Source: Ilumatobacter sp. (lineage in GTDB: Bacteria > Actinomycetota > Acidimicrobiia > Acidimicrobiales > Ilumatobacteraceae). Taken from it: 64,000 nt of DNA. The position numbers and the translations under genes were made by a program. The notes below the pieces were generated by a model. That model made no database searches. It saw only the letters and a list, made by a program, of their open reading frames with translations, and was not told the DNA's origin. The DNA is taken from assembly GCF_030065885.1 (NCBI RefSeq), contig NZ_JASJCS010000001.1:1-64000 (forward strand), in the 5' to 3' direction. Shown here piece by piece: positions 1 to 7,695 of this stretch (its first letter is position 1; every line of letters begins with the position of its first letter).

Positions 1-557
1 TCGCGGTCGCGCCGGTACTGGGCCTTGGCGTCTTCGGCGGTCTGCCCGGTGAGGTGGTTCTTGATCTCCGCGGTGGCGACCGGGATGCCGTTGAGGAACA
101 ACCCGACGTCGACCGTCTTGGTGGACGACGGGTCGTACGGCAGCTGCCGGGTGACGGTCAGCCGGTTCGCCTGATACTTGGCTTCGAGATCAGCGTTGAG
201 CCCCGACGCCGGCCGGAAGTAGGCGAGCCGGAACTCGGCCTTCTCGTGCCCGGCGTACACGACCCCGTGCCGCAACACATCGACCGTCCCCCGACTGTCG
301 AGCTCCTTGGCCACCCGCGAAGCGAACGCCCGCTGCGCCTCATCAGCCGACGAGTGCGACTTGCGGACCTTCTCCCACTCCTCACCCTGCGTCGCCCCGA
401 TGAACGCAAACAACTCCGCCGTGTCGAGCGCCAGATCAGCCGAGAAGTCATCATCCCGATCAGCAGCGTTCCAAACCTTCGCCGTAAGGTACCCGCCTGC
501 GGACGTCAGCGAGTCGCAGATCGCCGTCTCAAAGGCCTGCTCCGATGGACCCGCCAC
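1..557 (-). CDS. hsdR: Type I restriction enzyme R subunit, N-terminal part (cut by window edge)
   Basis: The reverse strand from 557 to base 1 reads open as VAGPSEQAFETAICDSLTSA, then continues through 'VYAGHEKAEFRLAYF' and 'NGIPVATAEIKNHLTG'. This is the N-terminal nuclease region of HsdR; the segment ending in 'AEIKNHL' is the PD-(D/E)xK-like core that cuts DNA after ATP-driven translocation. The ORF track lists only shadows here because the gene leaves the window. The GTG at 557 gives the usual N-terminus; an in-frame GTG at 620 would add 21 residues, and neither has a strong ribosome site. It shares strand with hsdM and hsdS, but about 7 kb of other defence genes lie between. Family identification is from motif memory and is fairly secure. 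Confidence 0.85.
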   Translation of the reverse strand, partial: MAGPSEQAFETAICDSLTSAGGYLTAKVWNAADRDDDFSADLALDTAELFAFIGATQGEEWEKVRKSHSSADEAQRAFASRVAKELDSRGTVDVLRHGVVYAGHEKAEFRLAYFRPASGLNADLEAKYQANRLTVTRQLPYDPSSTKTVDVGLFLNGIPVATAEIKNHLTGQTAEDAKAQYRRDR

Positions 558-709
558 CTCTCCGAACGTAGCCGGGGCGCCCACGCGCCCGCGGACGCGT
601 CGACCCGGTAACTCTGTCACAGCCCCTGATTACGCTGAGGTCGAGCGAGCTCGACCAAGCCCCTCGCTGAACGGGCGGTCCGAACCACCAGATCATCTGG
701 AGGCCGACC

Positions 710-1720
710 ATGGCTGCTCGCACATCTTCCGTCCTACCCACGCTTCCGCTGACGCGTGACCTCAACGACGCCCTCACCACCTGGTCCACCAGCCAGCGAA
801 CGGTGATCGGCTTGGCCGCCGACTTCGCCGACTCCGGCGAGTGGATGGCCACCGCCGCCGTGTCGGCGGCGCACTGGATCGCCGCAGTGGCCGACATCGA
901 AGTCTGTACGGCGAGGGAGTGGATCCGCATCGGTCGGAAGCTGCACTCGCTGAAGGTGATCGCTGACCTGTTCGAAGCCGACGAGCTGTCGTACAGCAAG
1001 GTGCGCGCCCTGTCGCGGGTCGCCACACCCGCGAACGAGCAGCACTTGGCGGCGATTGCCGTCGACGTGCCCGCGGGCGCGCTGCCGCGGGCGATCGCAG
1101 CGTGGATGCACCGCAACAGCGACGACCGCAAGCTCGAACGGCTGCAGCACGAGCAGCGATCAGTGACGTGGCGCAACGAGCCCGACGGCATGGTCACCTT
1201 CTCGGCCCGGCTCCCACCACTGGTCGCCGGTGTGTTGATCAGCCGGCTCACCACCCACGTGATGAGCACAAGGCCAAACGCCACTGCGATCGAGCAATGG
1301 CCGAGCCTCGCCAAACAGTACGCCGATGCTTTGGAACACCTACTGCAGGTTGGAGCGGGAGACGTGACGACCGAAGTGATCGTGCACGTCCGAGAGGACG
1401 GCGCCACTTTCGACGACGGTACGGCAGTGCCGATGAGCGTGGTCGAACGGATTGCGCCCGACGCGTTCATCCGGGCGCTGATCCACGACGCCGAGAACCG
1501 CCCGATCAACGCCAGCGCCAAGCGACGCCACCCAAGCGCCCGCCAGAAGCGGGTGGTGAAGGAACGCGACCGGGTCTGCGTCGACTGCGGAGCCACGATG
1601 CTCCTCGAGTACGACCACGTCCCCGACTTCGCCCATACCAGCCATACCGTCGTGGACGAACTAGAACTGCGCTGCGCCCCGTGCCATCAGCGCCGACACG
1701 AACGGAGGGCGGCTGCGTGA
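710..1720 (+). CDS. DUF222 / 13E12-family HNH endonuclease-like protein
   Basis: 336 residues. The N-terminal two thirds is the helical DUF222 (13E12 repeat) region. The C-terminus holds an HNH-type zinc finger: 'VCVDCGATMLL', 'EYDHVPDF' and 'CAPCHQRRH'. The paired CxxC motifs are present, and the central His lies in YDHV rather than the more usual HHI. Such proteins are multicopy in actinobacteria and associated with repeats and integration sites; their substrate is unknown. The gene is divergent from hsdR with about 150 bp between starts. A second family member lies at 13635-14864. The ATG start is preceded by 'ctggaggccgacc', a reasonable ribosome site. Confidence 0.85.
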   Translation: MAARTSSVLPTLPLTRDLNDALTTWSTSQRTVIGLAADFADSGEWMATAAVSAAHWIAAVADIEVCTAREWIRIGRKLHSLKVIADLFEADELSYSKVRALSRVATPANEQHLAAIAVDVPAGALPRAIAAWMHRNSDDRKLERLQHEQRSVTWRNEPDGMVTFSARLPPLVAGVLISRLTTHVMSTRPNATAIEQWPSLAKQYADALEHLLQVGAGDVTTEVIVHVREDGATFDDGTAVPMSVVERIAPDAFIRALIHDAENRPINASAKRRHPSARQKRVVKERDRVCVDCGATMLLEYDHVPDFAHTSHTVVDELELRCAPCHQRRHERRAAA

Positions 1721-1830
1721 GAAGCTACGCGCAGCTGCGGACATGCCGGCCGGCCTGGAGTAGGCCGGTCAACGTTCGGCGTTACGTCCGCGAAGACGTG
1801 GCGGATCACAGCGAGGTCTGCCCTGGTCGT

Positions 1831-2409
1831 ATGCCAGAGTTGACGACAGTGGCCACCCGAGATCACCTGGACCGTGCCGTCATCAGTCAGCTTCGTAGCG
1901 CGCCCAAGGCCTGGAACGGCATCTTCACCGACGACGTTCTCAAGGCCGTGGACGCGAACACAGACCCGCCGAATACGAAGGTCCCCTTGGCCACAGTTTC
2001 CGCGGGTGGGCGGACGTACAACCTGACGGTGATCGTCCGGGTCGGGCCCCGGCACCCAACGGACTTCTCAGTGATCCTGCAGGCCAAAGAGCAGTACCAG
2101 CCGGACGACGCCAGGTTGCTGCGCATCAACGGTCCGCACATCCCGGACCACAGAAACAAGCTCGACAAGGCAGTCGGCTACATCCCGCCCATGACCGCAC
2201 ACGCGCACTACGCCACAGAGCGGTACCTCCGTGCCGAACAGGCTGGGAGGGCAGTCGTTCACGACGGCTTCGCGCTACGGACGAGACCCGTCACCTCCCT
2301 CGTCGATGCGCTTCGGGTGTTCGCCCGTCGTGCCAACGTCTCCAGTGGTCAGCTACCGTTGAATGTTGCACCCGATCGTCAAGATGGGTGGCCGAGGGCC
2401 CTGCCATGA
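1831..2409 (+). CDS. Hypothetical protein, first gene of a coupled pair with a DUF1828-like protein
   Basis: 192 residues, soluble, no membrane segment. The C-terminal half contains 'LLRINGPHIPDHRNKLD', a short His-rich stretch 'HAHYATERY' and 'LVDALRVFARRANV'. From memory these resemble a small family (DUF6978-like) found beside DUF1828 proteins in bacteria and phages; function unknown. I chose the ATG at 1831, because the long open frame starting at 1102 is a shadow of the HNH gene up to about 1720. Its stop overlaps the ATG of the next gene (ATGA), which indicates translational coupling. The arrangement resembles a toxin-antitoxin or small defence module, but nothing in the sequence proves that. 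Confidence 0.6.
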   Translation: MPELTTVATRDHLDRAVISQLRSAPKAWNGIFTDDVLKAVDANTDPPNTKVPLATVSAGGRTYNLTVIVRVGPRHPTDFSVILQAKEQYQPDDARLLRINGPHIPDHRNKLDKAVGYIPPMTAHAHYATERYLRAEQAGRAVVHDGFALRTRPVTSLVDALRVFARRANVSSGQLPLNVAPDRQDGWPRALP

Positions 2410-3212
2410 GCATCGTTGAACGCACTTCCTGGGCTGATCAGCTCAAGCAAGCCTGGTGTCGCGAGTTCGACGTCGTCGAGATCGATGGGGGCTCCGCCGC
2501 AGTGGTGACACCCTTCTACAGGCCTGACGGCGACGGCATGACCGTGGTCGTCGAGCGAAGAGACGACCGTTGGATCGTTTCGGACCTTGGCCACACCCAA
2601 TCTTGGTTCGATATCGAGGGGTTCGACGTGACGGAGGGCCGCCACGTCATCCTCGATCGGATTGGCACGCGATTCCGTGGCCAGTGGGACGGCTCGGCGT
2701 TTGCGCTGGAACTCGACTCGCCGCCGACGGTCGAAGACATCGCCGGGTTCGTTCACATGCTTGCGGAAGCTCATGCGATCCCAGAGATCCAGCGCCGAGT
2801 CGATCTCGGCGCTGAGAGATTCCGAACGACGGCCAGAGCGCGCGTGCAGCAGCGTCTCAGATTCGGCGATCGGGCCCAGCTCAACTGGAACCCGCCCGAA
2901 GATCAGCAGCGCTTGTTCCCCACCGACCTCTGGATTCCATCCGAGCGAGCGCCCGTGGCCGCCTTCTTCGCTGCCAGCGACGACAAGATCAATCAGACGG
3001 TGATCATCGCCGATCAGTACCGCGACTGGAGTCTGGATCTGCAGCCGCTAATCCTGCACCGCAACCTCAGGTCACGTGCGATCGATCGCGCAGCGTTCCG
3101 ACTCGGCAATGAGAATGTCGTATCACTCCCCGTCGATCAACAGACGCGCTTCGTGATGCGAGCCGCCGAGCGAAGACTCGAAGAGCTGGGCGTTGAGCTA
3201 GCCGCCGCTTGA
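2406..3212 (+). CDS. DUF1828-like protein, second gene of coupled pair
   Basis: 268 residues from the ATG at 2406, which overlaps the upstream stop as ATGA and is preceded by GAGGG. A GTG at 2388 would add six residues. The N-terminal region ('VTPFYRPDGDGMTVVV', 'WIVSDLGHTQSWF') matches my memory of DUF1828: a beta-rich domain that describes disordered or absent product with an 'I.SD.G.T' signature. The C-terminal part ('SDDKINQTVIIADQYRDW') resembles the partner domain DUF1829. The biochemical role is unknown. The family is frequently seen in mobile or defence regions, consistent with the Gabija and restriction genes nearby. Most likely the two genes act together. Confidence 0.6.
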   Translation: MSIVERTSWADQLKQAWCREFDVVEIDGGSAAVVTPFYRPDGDGMTVVVERRDDRWIVSDLGHTQSWFDIEGFDVTEGRHVILDRIGTRFRGQWDGSAFALELDSPPTVEDIAGFVHMLAEAHAIPEIQRRVDLGAERFRTTARARVQQRLRFGDRAQLNWNPPEDQQRLFPTDLWIPSERAPVAAFFAASDDKINQTVIIADQYRDWSLDLQPLILHRNLRSRAIDRAAFRLGNENVVSLPVDQQTRFVMRAAERRLEELGVELAAA

Positions 3213-3346
3213 CGCCTCTTCCACGCCGAGCAGAGTGGAGCAGCGCAAACCCCGAGGTCGTTTGCACACACGTGAGGGTTGATCAGGCAGGGACCCCACG
3301 AGTCGCCGGTGAGCTTCGACCTCCTGCCTGTGGGTGGCCGCTGGGG

Positions 3347-4951
3347 CTACGTCAGAGATCCGAACGGTGCAACGAGTGGGTGGGGGTCGCCCCCCAGGAT
3401 CACCGTGATCTCCTTTCGCGCACGGGTGAGTACGACGTACAACAGGCGTGATGCCTCAGGAAATGGCTCGACCTCCCTGCCGTGAAAGTCGCTGTCGCTG
3501 AACAGGATCACCACAGCGTCCGACTCGCGGCCCTTCGTTTGGTGGAGGTTCATGACTTGTACGGCGGGGGAGCGCCTTCTCCGACTGTCGAACATGGCGC
3601 TCGCTCGCATCTGGCCAATTGCTGCGGCCAAGTCGTCTAGGTGCCGCTCCCCCCGACCTTCGGTGCGCTTGCAGAGTGAGATGAACGAAGGTGCGGACCG
3701 TTCCCACGGCGCATTGCCGGCGACGACGCCGAGCGACGTCCATGCCTCGGCGGCCACCGCCGCTACCTCTGCGAGCGACTCCTCCGCAGCGTTGACAAGA
3801 CTGGCCATGACGCCATCCAGGCGTTCCTCGAGCGCCGACGGCAATGGCGTGTCGGACGCGAGAGCATGAGCCAGCGGCGGCGGGCTGCCACGGGTGCTCG
3901 CGGTTAGGAACGTACCTAGTGCGACCTTGACGTCCGGCCATTCGGCCTCGCGATAGGCGTAGCGTGTGGAGGCAAGCATCGCGTAGAGCGCGTCGGCCTC
4001 CGCATCGGGCAGTCCAACGAGTTCGTGCTCGACATTCGCGTCGGCGAGCTGCAACGAGAGCTCGGCGACACTTTGGTTGCTGTGGGCGAACACCCCGAAT
4101 GTGCGGCACCCGCGTTGCCAGGCCCCGTCGAGCGTGCCCCCGATCAGCTCAACGACTCCGTCGTCCTCAACACCAGAGTGAATCCGCAAACGACCCTCGG
4201 CGATCGCGTCGCGAACTGATTCGTCACCAAATCGCCGCTCTCGGATTGAGCTCGCGAGCGCTGGGATCGCGCCAGTTGGATCGCGATGGGAGACCTGCTC
4301 GAGCTCGACAACTCGGTCGACCAACGTAGCTGTGTCGCGGATCCGTCCGGGTTGGACTCCCTTGTGAGCGAGGAACCCGAAGATCGACTGATGCTCATCG
4401 CCAAGGAGCATCAAGCGCGAAGACACCCGGAGCATGCTCAGCAAGTCCCAATGCTCATCCCCTGTGTCCTGAAACTCATCGCAGACCACCATGCACCACC
4501 GTTGAGCGAACAGGCCCGCAACAGCGGGTGTCTCCAGCACACGGAGTGCCAAGGGCATCAGGTCGTCGTAGACAAGTCGGTCCACTGACTGGCCAAGGAG
4601 CTTCGCTTCGGAGGCAGACTGAACTGTCGGATTGCGCTCGGTGACGCCCGCAAGGTGCCCAAAACGTCTCAGGATGCGGTAAGCGAATGAATGAAACGTC
4701 GACACCTCGATCCGACTCTCGATGCCGGAGACCACAGCTTTCGACCTCGTTGCGATCTGGTCGACGGCCGTTCGGGAAAACGTGAGAAAGAGCGCTCGGC
4801 TACCGGCGTTCTCGGGCCGCTCCAACTCGGTGCGAGCTGCCCAGAGCGCCAACGACGTCTTTCCGGTGCCCGCTCCACCGATCACTAGGAGGGCGTTCTC
4901 GCGTGCGTCGACCGCTTCGCGCTGCTTGGCCGTGAGATCCGACCGATTCAC
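3347..4951 (-). CDS. gajB: UvrD/PcrA-like superfamily 1 helicase, GajB-like (Gabija)
   Basis: 534 residues. SF1A helicase motifs appear in order: Walker A 'GGAGTGKT' near residue 25, Q-motif 'LTAKQREAV' at the start, 'FLTFSRTAVDQI' (Ia), Walker B 'VVCDEFQD' near 155, 'LLGDEHQSIFGF' (III), 'NLHQTKGRESDAVVI' (V) and 'LYVVLTRAR' (VI). It lacks the large 1B/2B insertions of UvrD and is close to the roughly 500 residues of GajB. The start ATG overlaps the stop of the upstream OLD nuclease gene (ATGA), so the two are cotranslated. In Gabija, GajB senses DNA ends or activity and GajA cuts DNA when nucleotide is depleted. The assignment rests on the gene pair rather than on this gene alone. Confidence 0.8.
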   Translation of the reverse strand: MNRSDLTAKQREAVDARENALLVIGGAGTGKTSLALWAARTELERPENAGSRALFLTFSRTAVDQIATRSKAVVSGIESRIEVSTFHSFAYRILRRFGHLAGVTERNPTVQSASEAKLLGQSVDRLVYDDLMPLALRVLETPAVAGLFAQRWCMVVCDEFQDTGDEHWDLLSMLRVSSRLMLLGDEHQSIFGFLAHKGVQPGRIRDTATLVDRVVELEQVSHRDPTGAIPALASSIRERRFGDESVRDAIAEGRLRIHSGVEDDGVVELIGGTLDGAWQRGCRTFGVFAHSNQSVAELSLQLADANVEHELVGLPDAEADALYAMLASTRYAYREAEWPDVKVALGTFLTASTRGSPPPLAHALASDTPLPSALEERLDGVMASLVNAAEESLAEVAAVAAEAWTSLGVVAGNAPWERSAPSFISLCKRTEGRGERHLDDLAAAIGQMRASAMFDSRRRRSPAVQVMNLHQTKGRESDAVVILFSDSDFHGREVEPFPEASRLLYVVLTRARKEITVILGGDPHPLVAPFGSLT

Positions 4952-6693
4952 AGTTGCTCGACGCCTTCCAGGCGCTGCCTGCCGGCGTCGATGATCTTCT
5001 CGAGCACTGCACGCAACCGAGGTGGCACTCTGCCCCTAGGTAGGAGTTCCACGAACTGTGCGTGAAGACCCCCGCTGCTCTTGAGCGCCTTCTCCACTGC
5101 CTTGCCGAGCGGACGTCCCGAAAGCTCGTCAAGGCCCGAGGGCGGTTGTGCTCCGGTAGCCGAACACACCATCTTCAGGGTCTTGGTGAGGACTCCGTCG
5201 TCGAGCGCACTCACGATCGCTCGCTCGACCGCGAACCCGTCGGGCAGTCTCACGACGCAATCGGCTGCTGCTTCGGCGTCGGCCAGAGCCTGCTCGCCGG
5301 CCTTGCCAGGATCCCCATCGATGACTGCGACCGTGTGAAACCCGAGGTTCCGCGCCAAGCCCGCTAGTCGAACAACCGAAGACGCGCCACCGGAACCATC
5401 CGCTGCGCCAGCATCCACAATCGCGATGCCGAAACTGGCAGGAAGCGGCTCGCCCGACCTTAGGAACCTGCGCCGCGCTAGCGCATCAAGCGCCGCGCGA
5501 TCATGAGGTCCCTCTACGATCGCGACGGTTGCGGCAGACGCAGCGGGGAGCAGCTGCATGCTCAAATGTCTCATTGCGATCCGCTCAGCCCGCGTCGTGG
5601 GCGGGTCCAGCTGCGACGCCAGCCGCCCACCCGACTTGGTATGGAGCCTGACAATCTCCTCGACGCGAAACACGCCCAGCGAGGACGAACGCCGCGTTGA
5701 GATCCACGCCTGACCAGCGTGACGGCGAAGTGTTGCAGATAGGTGCTCAGAACTGATGGGGTCTAGGTCCTCCCCGAAGTCATCAACCAGCAACACCATG
5801 CCTGGCTGTCCGAGCGCCGCTATCGCTTCTCCAGCCTGTACCAGGGCTGTGGAGCTTGCACCATGGCGATGAAGCGGCAAGTGCCCCGGCGGCCCGAGAT
5901 CGATCGCCGGCTGAAGGCTTCGAAGCAACCCCGACAACGAGCCGCCCTCGGGGACGAACTGGACCAAACCGTCATCGTCAGCATCAATCCCGAGCGGTCC
6001 CGCCACCGGCGTAAGCACCTCTCCCACCAGGCTGCTGAGATCAGCTGACTTCGCAAGCACCTCACCGGCTGAAGCAACTGAGTCAACAAGGTTGTCGAAG
6101 TCATCCGCAATGGTTCGGCTTCCAACGCTGTCGAGAAGTCTCCGAAAGTCAGCCCGAGGATGCAGCCGCAGCGGCCGCCGCCTGCTCTCGACGACCGTCA
6201 CGGGAAGCCGGTCGTGGAGACGTTTCGGCACCCTCACGAATGTCCCAGCGGAAGGGTCGCTCTCGTCGGGGAAGTCGACCCAGTGGGTAGCTTGCTCTTG
6301 ATCGGCATCCCACTCCGCGCGGTAGCACAGCCGAAGTACCCACTCCACTTCGGCAGATGAGGCCGCTTCGGTGGGAGGACGCGAACCGAAAAGGTCGGAC
6401 TGCTCGTGGTCCCATGCTTCCAAATGATCGATGAAGTCTTGTTCGAGTTCCGAGCCAAGATCTCCGAGCACAACCTCCACCTCGGCCCGTTGTTCTGTAG
6501 TCGTCATCCAGAAGTCGAGTTCTGAAGGCGTCGTGTATCGGATTGCGTCCGAGGAGAGAACGCGTCGGAGCCCTTCGAGCAGATCGGAGCGGCCGGCTCG
6601 CGGCTCGCCGACCAAGGCGACGTGACCATCAGGCCAGAACGTCAAGTCCTCGAACCCTCGGAACCGCCGCAGCGAAACTCGTAGAACTTGCAC
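4948..6693 (-). CDS. gajA: OLD-family ATPase/TOPRIM nuclease, GajA-like (Gabija)
   Basis: 581 residues, matching the usual GajA length. The N-terminal ABC-type ATPase has a P-loop 'GEPRAGRSD' around residue 32, in which the usual Lys is Arg, and a Walker B 'VLLVDDFGEDLDP' near 305. The C-terminal TOPRIM domain has the invariant Glu in 'AIVEGPHD' (about 385) and the DxD in 'AVIDGDPGK' (about 460). OLD nucleases use these acidic residues to bind two metals for DNA cleavage. It is followed directly by the UvrD-like helicase, the gene order of Gabija systems. The Arg-for-Lys change suggests weak or altered ATP hydrolysis; in Gabija, nucleotide binding restrains the nuclease. Sub-family assignment is by architecture and neighbour. 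Confidence 0.8.
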   Translation of the reverse strand: MQVLRVSLRRFRGFEDLTFWPDGHVALVGEPRAGRSDLLEGLRRVLSSDAIRYTTPSELDFWMTTTEQRAEVEVVLGDLGSELEQDFIDHLEAWDHEQSDLFGSRPPTEAASSAEVEWVLRLCYRAEWDADQEQATHWVDFPDESDPSAGTFVRVPKRLHDRLPVTVVESRRRPLRLHPRADFRRLLDSVGSRTIADDFDNLVDSVASAGEVLAKSADLSSLVGEVLTPVAGPLGIDADDDGLVQFVPEGGSLSGLLRSLQPAIDLGPPGHLPLHRHGASSTALVQAGEAIAALGQPGMVLLVDDFGEDLDPISSEHLSATLRRHAGQAWISTRRSSSLGVFRVEEIVRLHTKSGGRLASQLDPPTTRAERIAMRHLSMQLLPAASAATVAIVEGPHDRAALDALARRRFLRSGEPLPASFGIAIVDAGAADGSGGASSVVRLAGLARNLGFHTVAVIDGDPGKAGEQALADAEAAADCVVRLPDGFAVERAIVSALDDGVLTKTLKMVCSATGAQPPSGLDELSGRPLGKAVEKALKSSGGLHAQFVELLPRGRVPPRLRAVLEKIIDAGRQRLEGVEQL

Positions 6694-6867
6694 AGGTCCC
6701 GTCCCCGCTCTCGTCTGACGCGTGTGTGCAAAGACTAAGAGATGCTAGGCCGCCCAGGCGCCTGCATTTCAGGGGTCGCCGAGCTCAGCGACGGCAACGA
6801 CCGAGGCATTGATAGCGGCGCCCCAGCCGGTGCACGGTCGGCCGTGATGCGCACCGCAGCTCCTTGC

Positions 6868-7428
6868 CTAGTTGGCCGAGGAAGAACCCAGGTCCTCTCG
6901 CTCCATCCATGCGTCGTGGAACTTCTGAGCGTCCCGGACTCGCCGATTTACGGCCCACCGGCGTTGACGAGACGGTGTGCGGCCCTCGGAGTAGGCATAG
7001 GCAATCGCCTTGTCGAGCGCAACTCGTAGCTGATCAGCACGGTCAAGAAACTTTTGCCCCGTGGCCGGGTCGGACTTGTAGTGCTGAACGTAGTCACCGA
7101 CTCGCGTCATGAAGTGAAGTCCGTCATCGAGACCAGCGAGGTGGTAGCGCAGCTCAGTGCGCATCCGCTTCAGGGCGTCGCGATGAATGCGCATCCGGGC
7201 GATCCACTCGGAGGTGTCCTGACCGCGTTCAACACGCCGTAGGTAGGTCGTCGAGGTCGCCATGATGCCACTGATGTCCCTAGCGAGCTGCTGGAGAGAT
7301 GGTCCGAGGCCATCTCGATGCGCATTGCGCGCGGGTTGACGCCACCGCATCAGGGCAGCAACCAGAACTCCGACAAGGGCGAGCCCCGCCGTTATCACTG
7401 CCGCAACGACTGTCGGATCCGCCGTCAC
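6868..7428 (-). CDS. Hypothetical membrane-anchored protein
   Basis: 186 residues from the GTG at 7428; the ORF track uses a TTG at 7503 that would run through the promoter of the opposite-strand RNA, so I prefer the shorter form. One N-terminal membrane segment, 'VVAAVITAGLALVGVLVAAL', is followed by a basic stop-transfer 'MRWRQPAR' and a helical, charged cytoplasmic domain ('TYLRRVERGQDTSEWIARMR', 'LRYHLAGLDDGLHFM'). I recognise no catalytic motif. It lies between the Gabija pair and hsdS and is divergent from the structured RNA. A single-TM protein within a defence island could be an effector or accessory factor, but this is inference only. Confidence 0.55.
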   Translation of the reverse strand: MTADPTVVAAVITAGLALVGVLVAALMRWRQPARNAHRDGLGPSLQQLARDISGIMATSTTYLRRVERGQDTSEWIARMRIHRDALKRMRTELRYHLAGLDDGLHFMTRVGDYVQHYKSDPATGQKFLDRADQLRVALDKAIAYAYSEGRTPSRQRRWAVNRRVRDAQKFHDAWMEREDLGSSSAN

Positions 7429-7432
7429 GTCG

Positions 7433-7462
7433 TTGACCGTAGACGGTCGGTCGTGCTTTACT
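7433..7462 (+). promoter_or_regulatory. Predicted sigma70-type promoter for the structured RNA
   Basis: A -35 element TTGACC (7433-7438) is followed by an 18-bp spacer and a -10-like TTTACT (7457-7462). The expected transcription start is about 7468-7470, immediately before the first hairpin of the downstream RNA. The -35 is near consensus; the -10 matches 4 of 6 positions. Confidence 0.5.
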
Positions 7463-7467
7463 TGAGG

Positions 7468-7638
7468 CCAGCCCGGGAGAAGCCCTGGCTGCAGAGAAAC
7501 CAAGGAGGTTTCTGTGATGAGGAATCACATGTGGTCAAGCAGTCCACCAATGCCTGCTTGTCACCGCTGCAGCTAGGGCTCTTATACGGCCCTTTCGGGA
7601 GAGGCCCGGGGATTGTCCCCGGGCCTCTCGAGTTTTTC
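7468..7638 (+). ncRNA. Candidate structured small RNA, about 170 nt, undescribed
   Basis: Between the 5' end of the membrane-protein gene and the 3' end of hsdS lies a chain of hairpins read on the plus strand: CAGCC..GGCTG with inner GGG/CCC (about 7469-7490), AGAAACC-AAGGA-GGTTTCT (7494-7512), TGTGAT-GAGGA-ATCACA (7513-7529), CAAGCAG/CTGCTTG with an 11-nt loop (7536-7560), AGGGC/GCCCT (7575-7593), and a 14-bp terminator stem. Two adjacent hairpins expose purine-rich loops AAGGA and GAGGA. A promoter-like sequence precedes it and an intrinsic terminator ends it, so it looks like a discrete transcript. It does not match 6S, tmRNA, SRP or actinobacterial 6C RNA as I remember them. A 19-codon reading frame with a perfect AAGGAGG lies within it. 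Confidence 0.6.
7599..7637 (+). terminator. Strong Rho-independent terminator
   Basis: A perfect 14-bp stem, GAGAGGCCCGGGGA paired with TCCCCGGGCCTCTC around a TTG loop (7599-7629), is followed by GAG and TTTTT (7633-7637). The T-run is on the plus strand only, so it terminates the structured RNA rather than hsdS. Confidence 0.85.
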
Positions 7639-7695
7639 GGTGAGCTCCCGCGACGCCTAAGGCGCCCGGAAGCAGCCTGCTGGACCAAGTGTCGT

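Noticed and set aside
7468-7638. Structured RNA as a retron msr-msd or 6C RNA
   Set aside because: No reverse transcriptase gene is nearby, and the loops are purine-rich (AAGGA, GAGGA) rather than C-rich as in 6C RNA.
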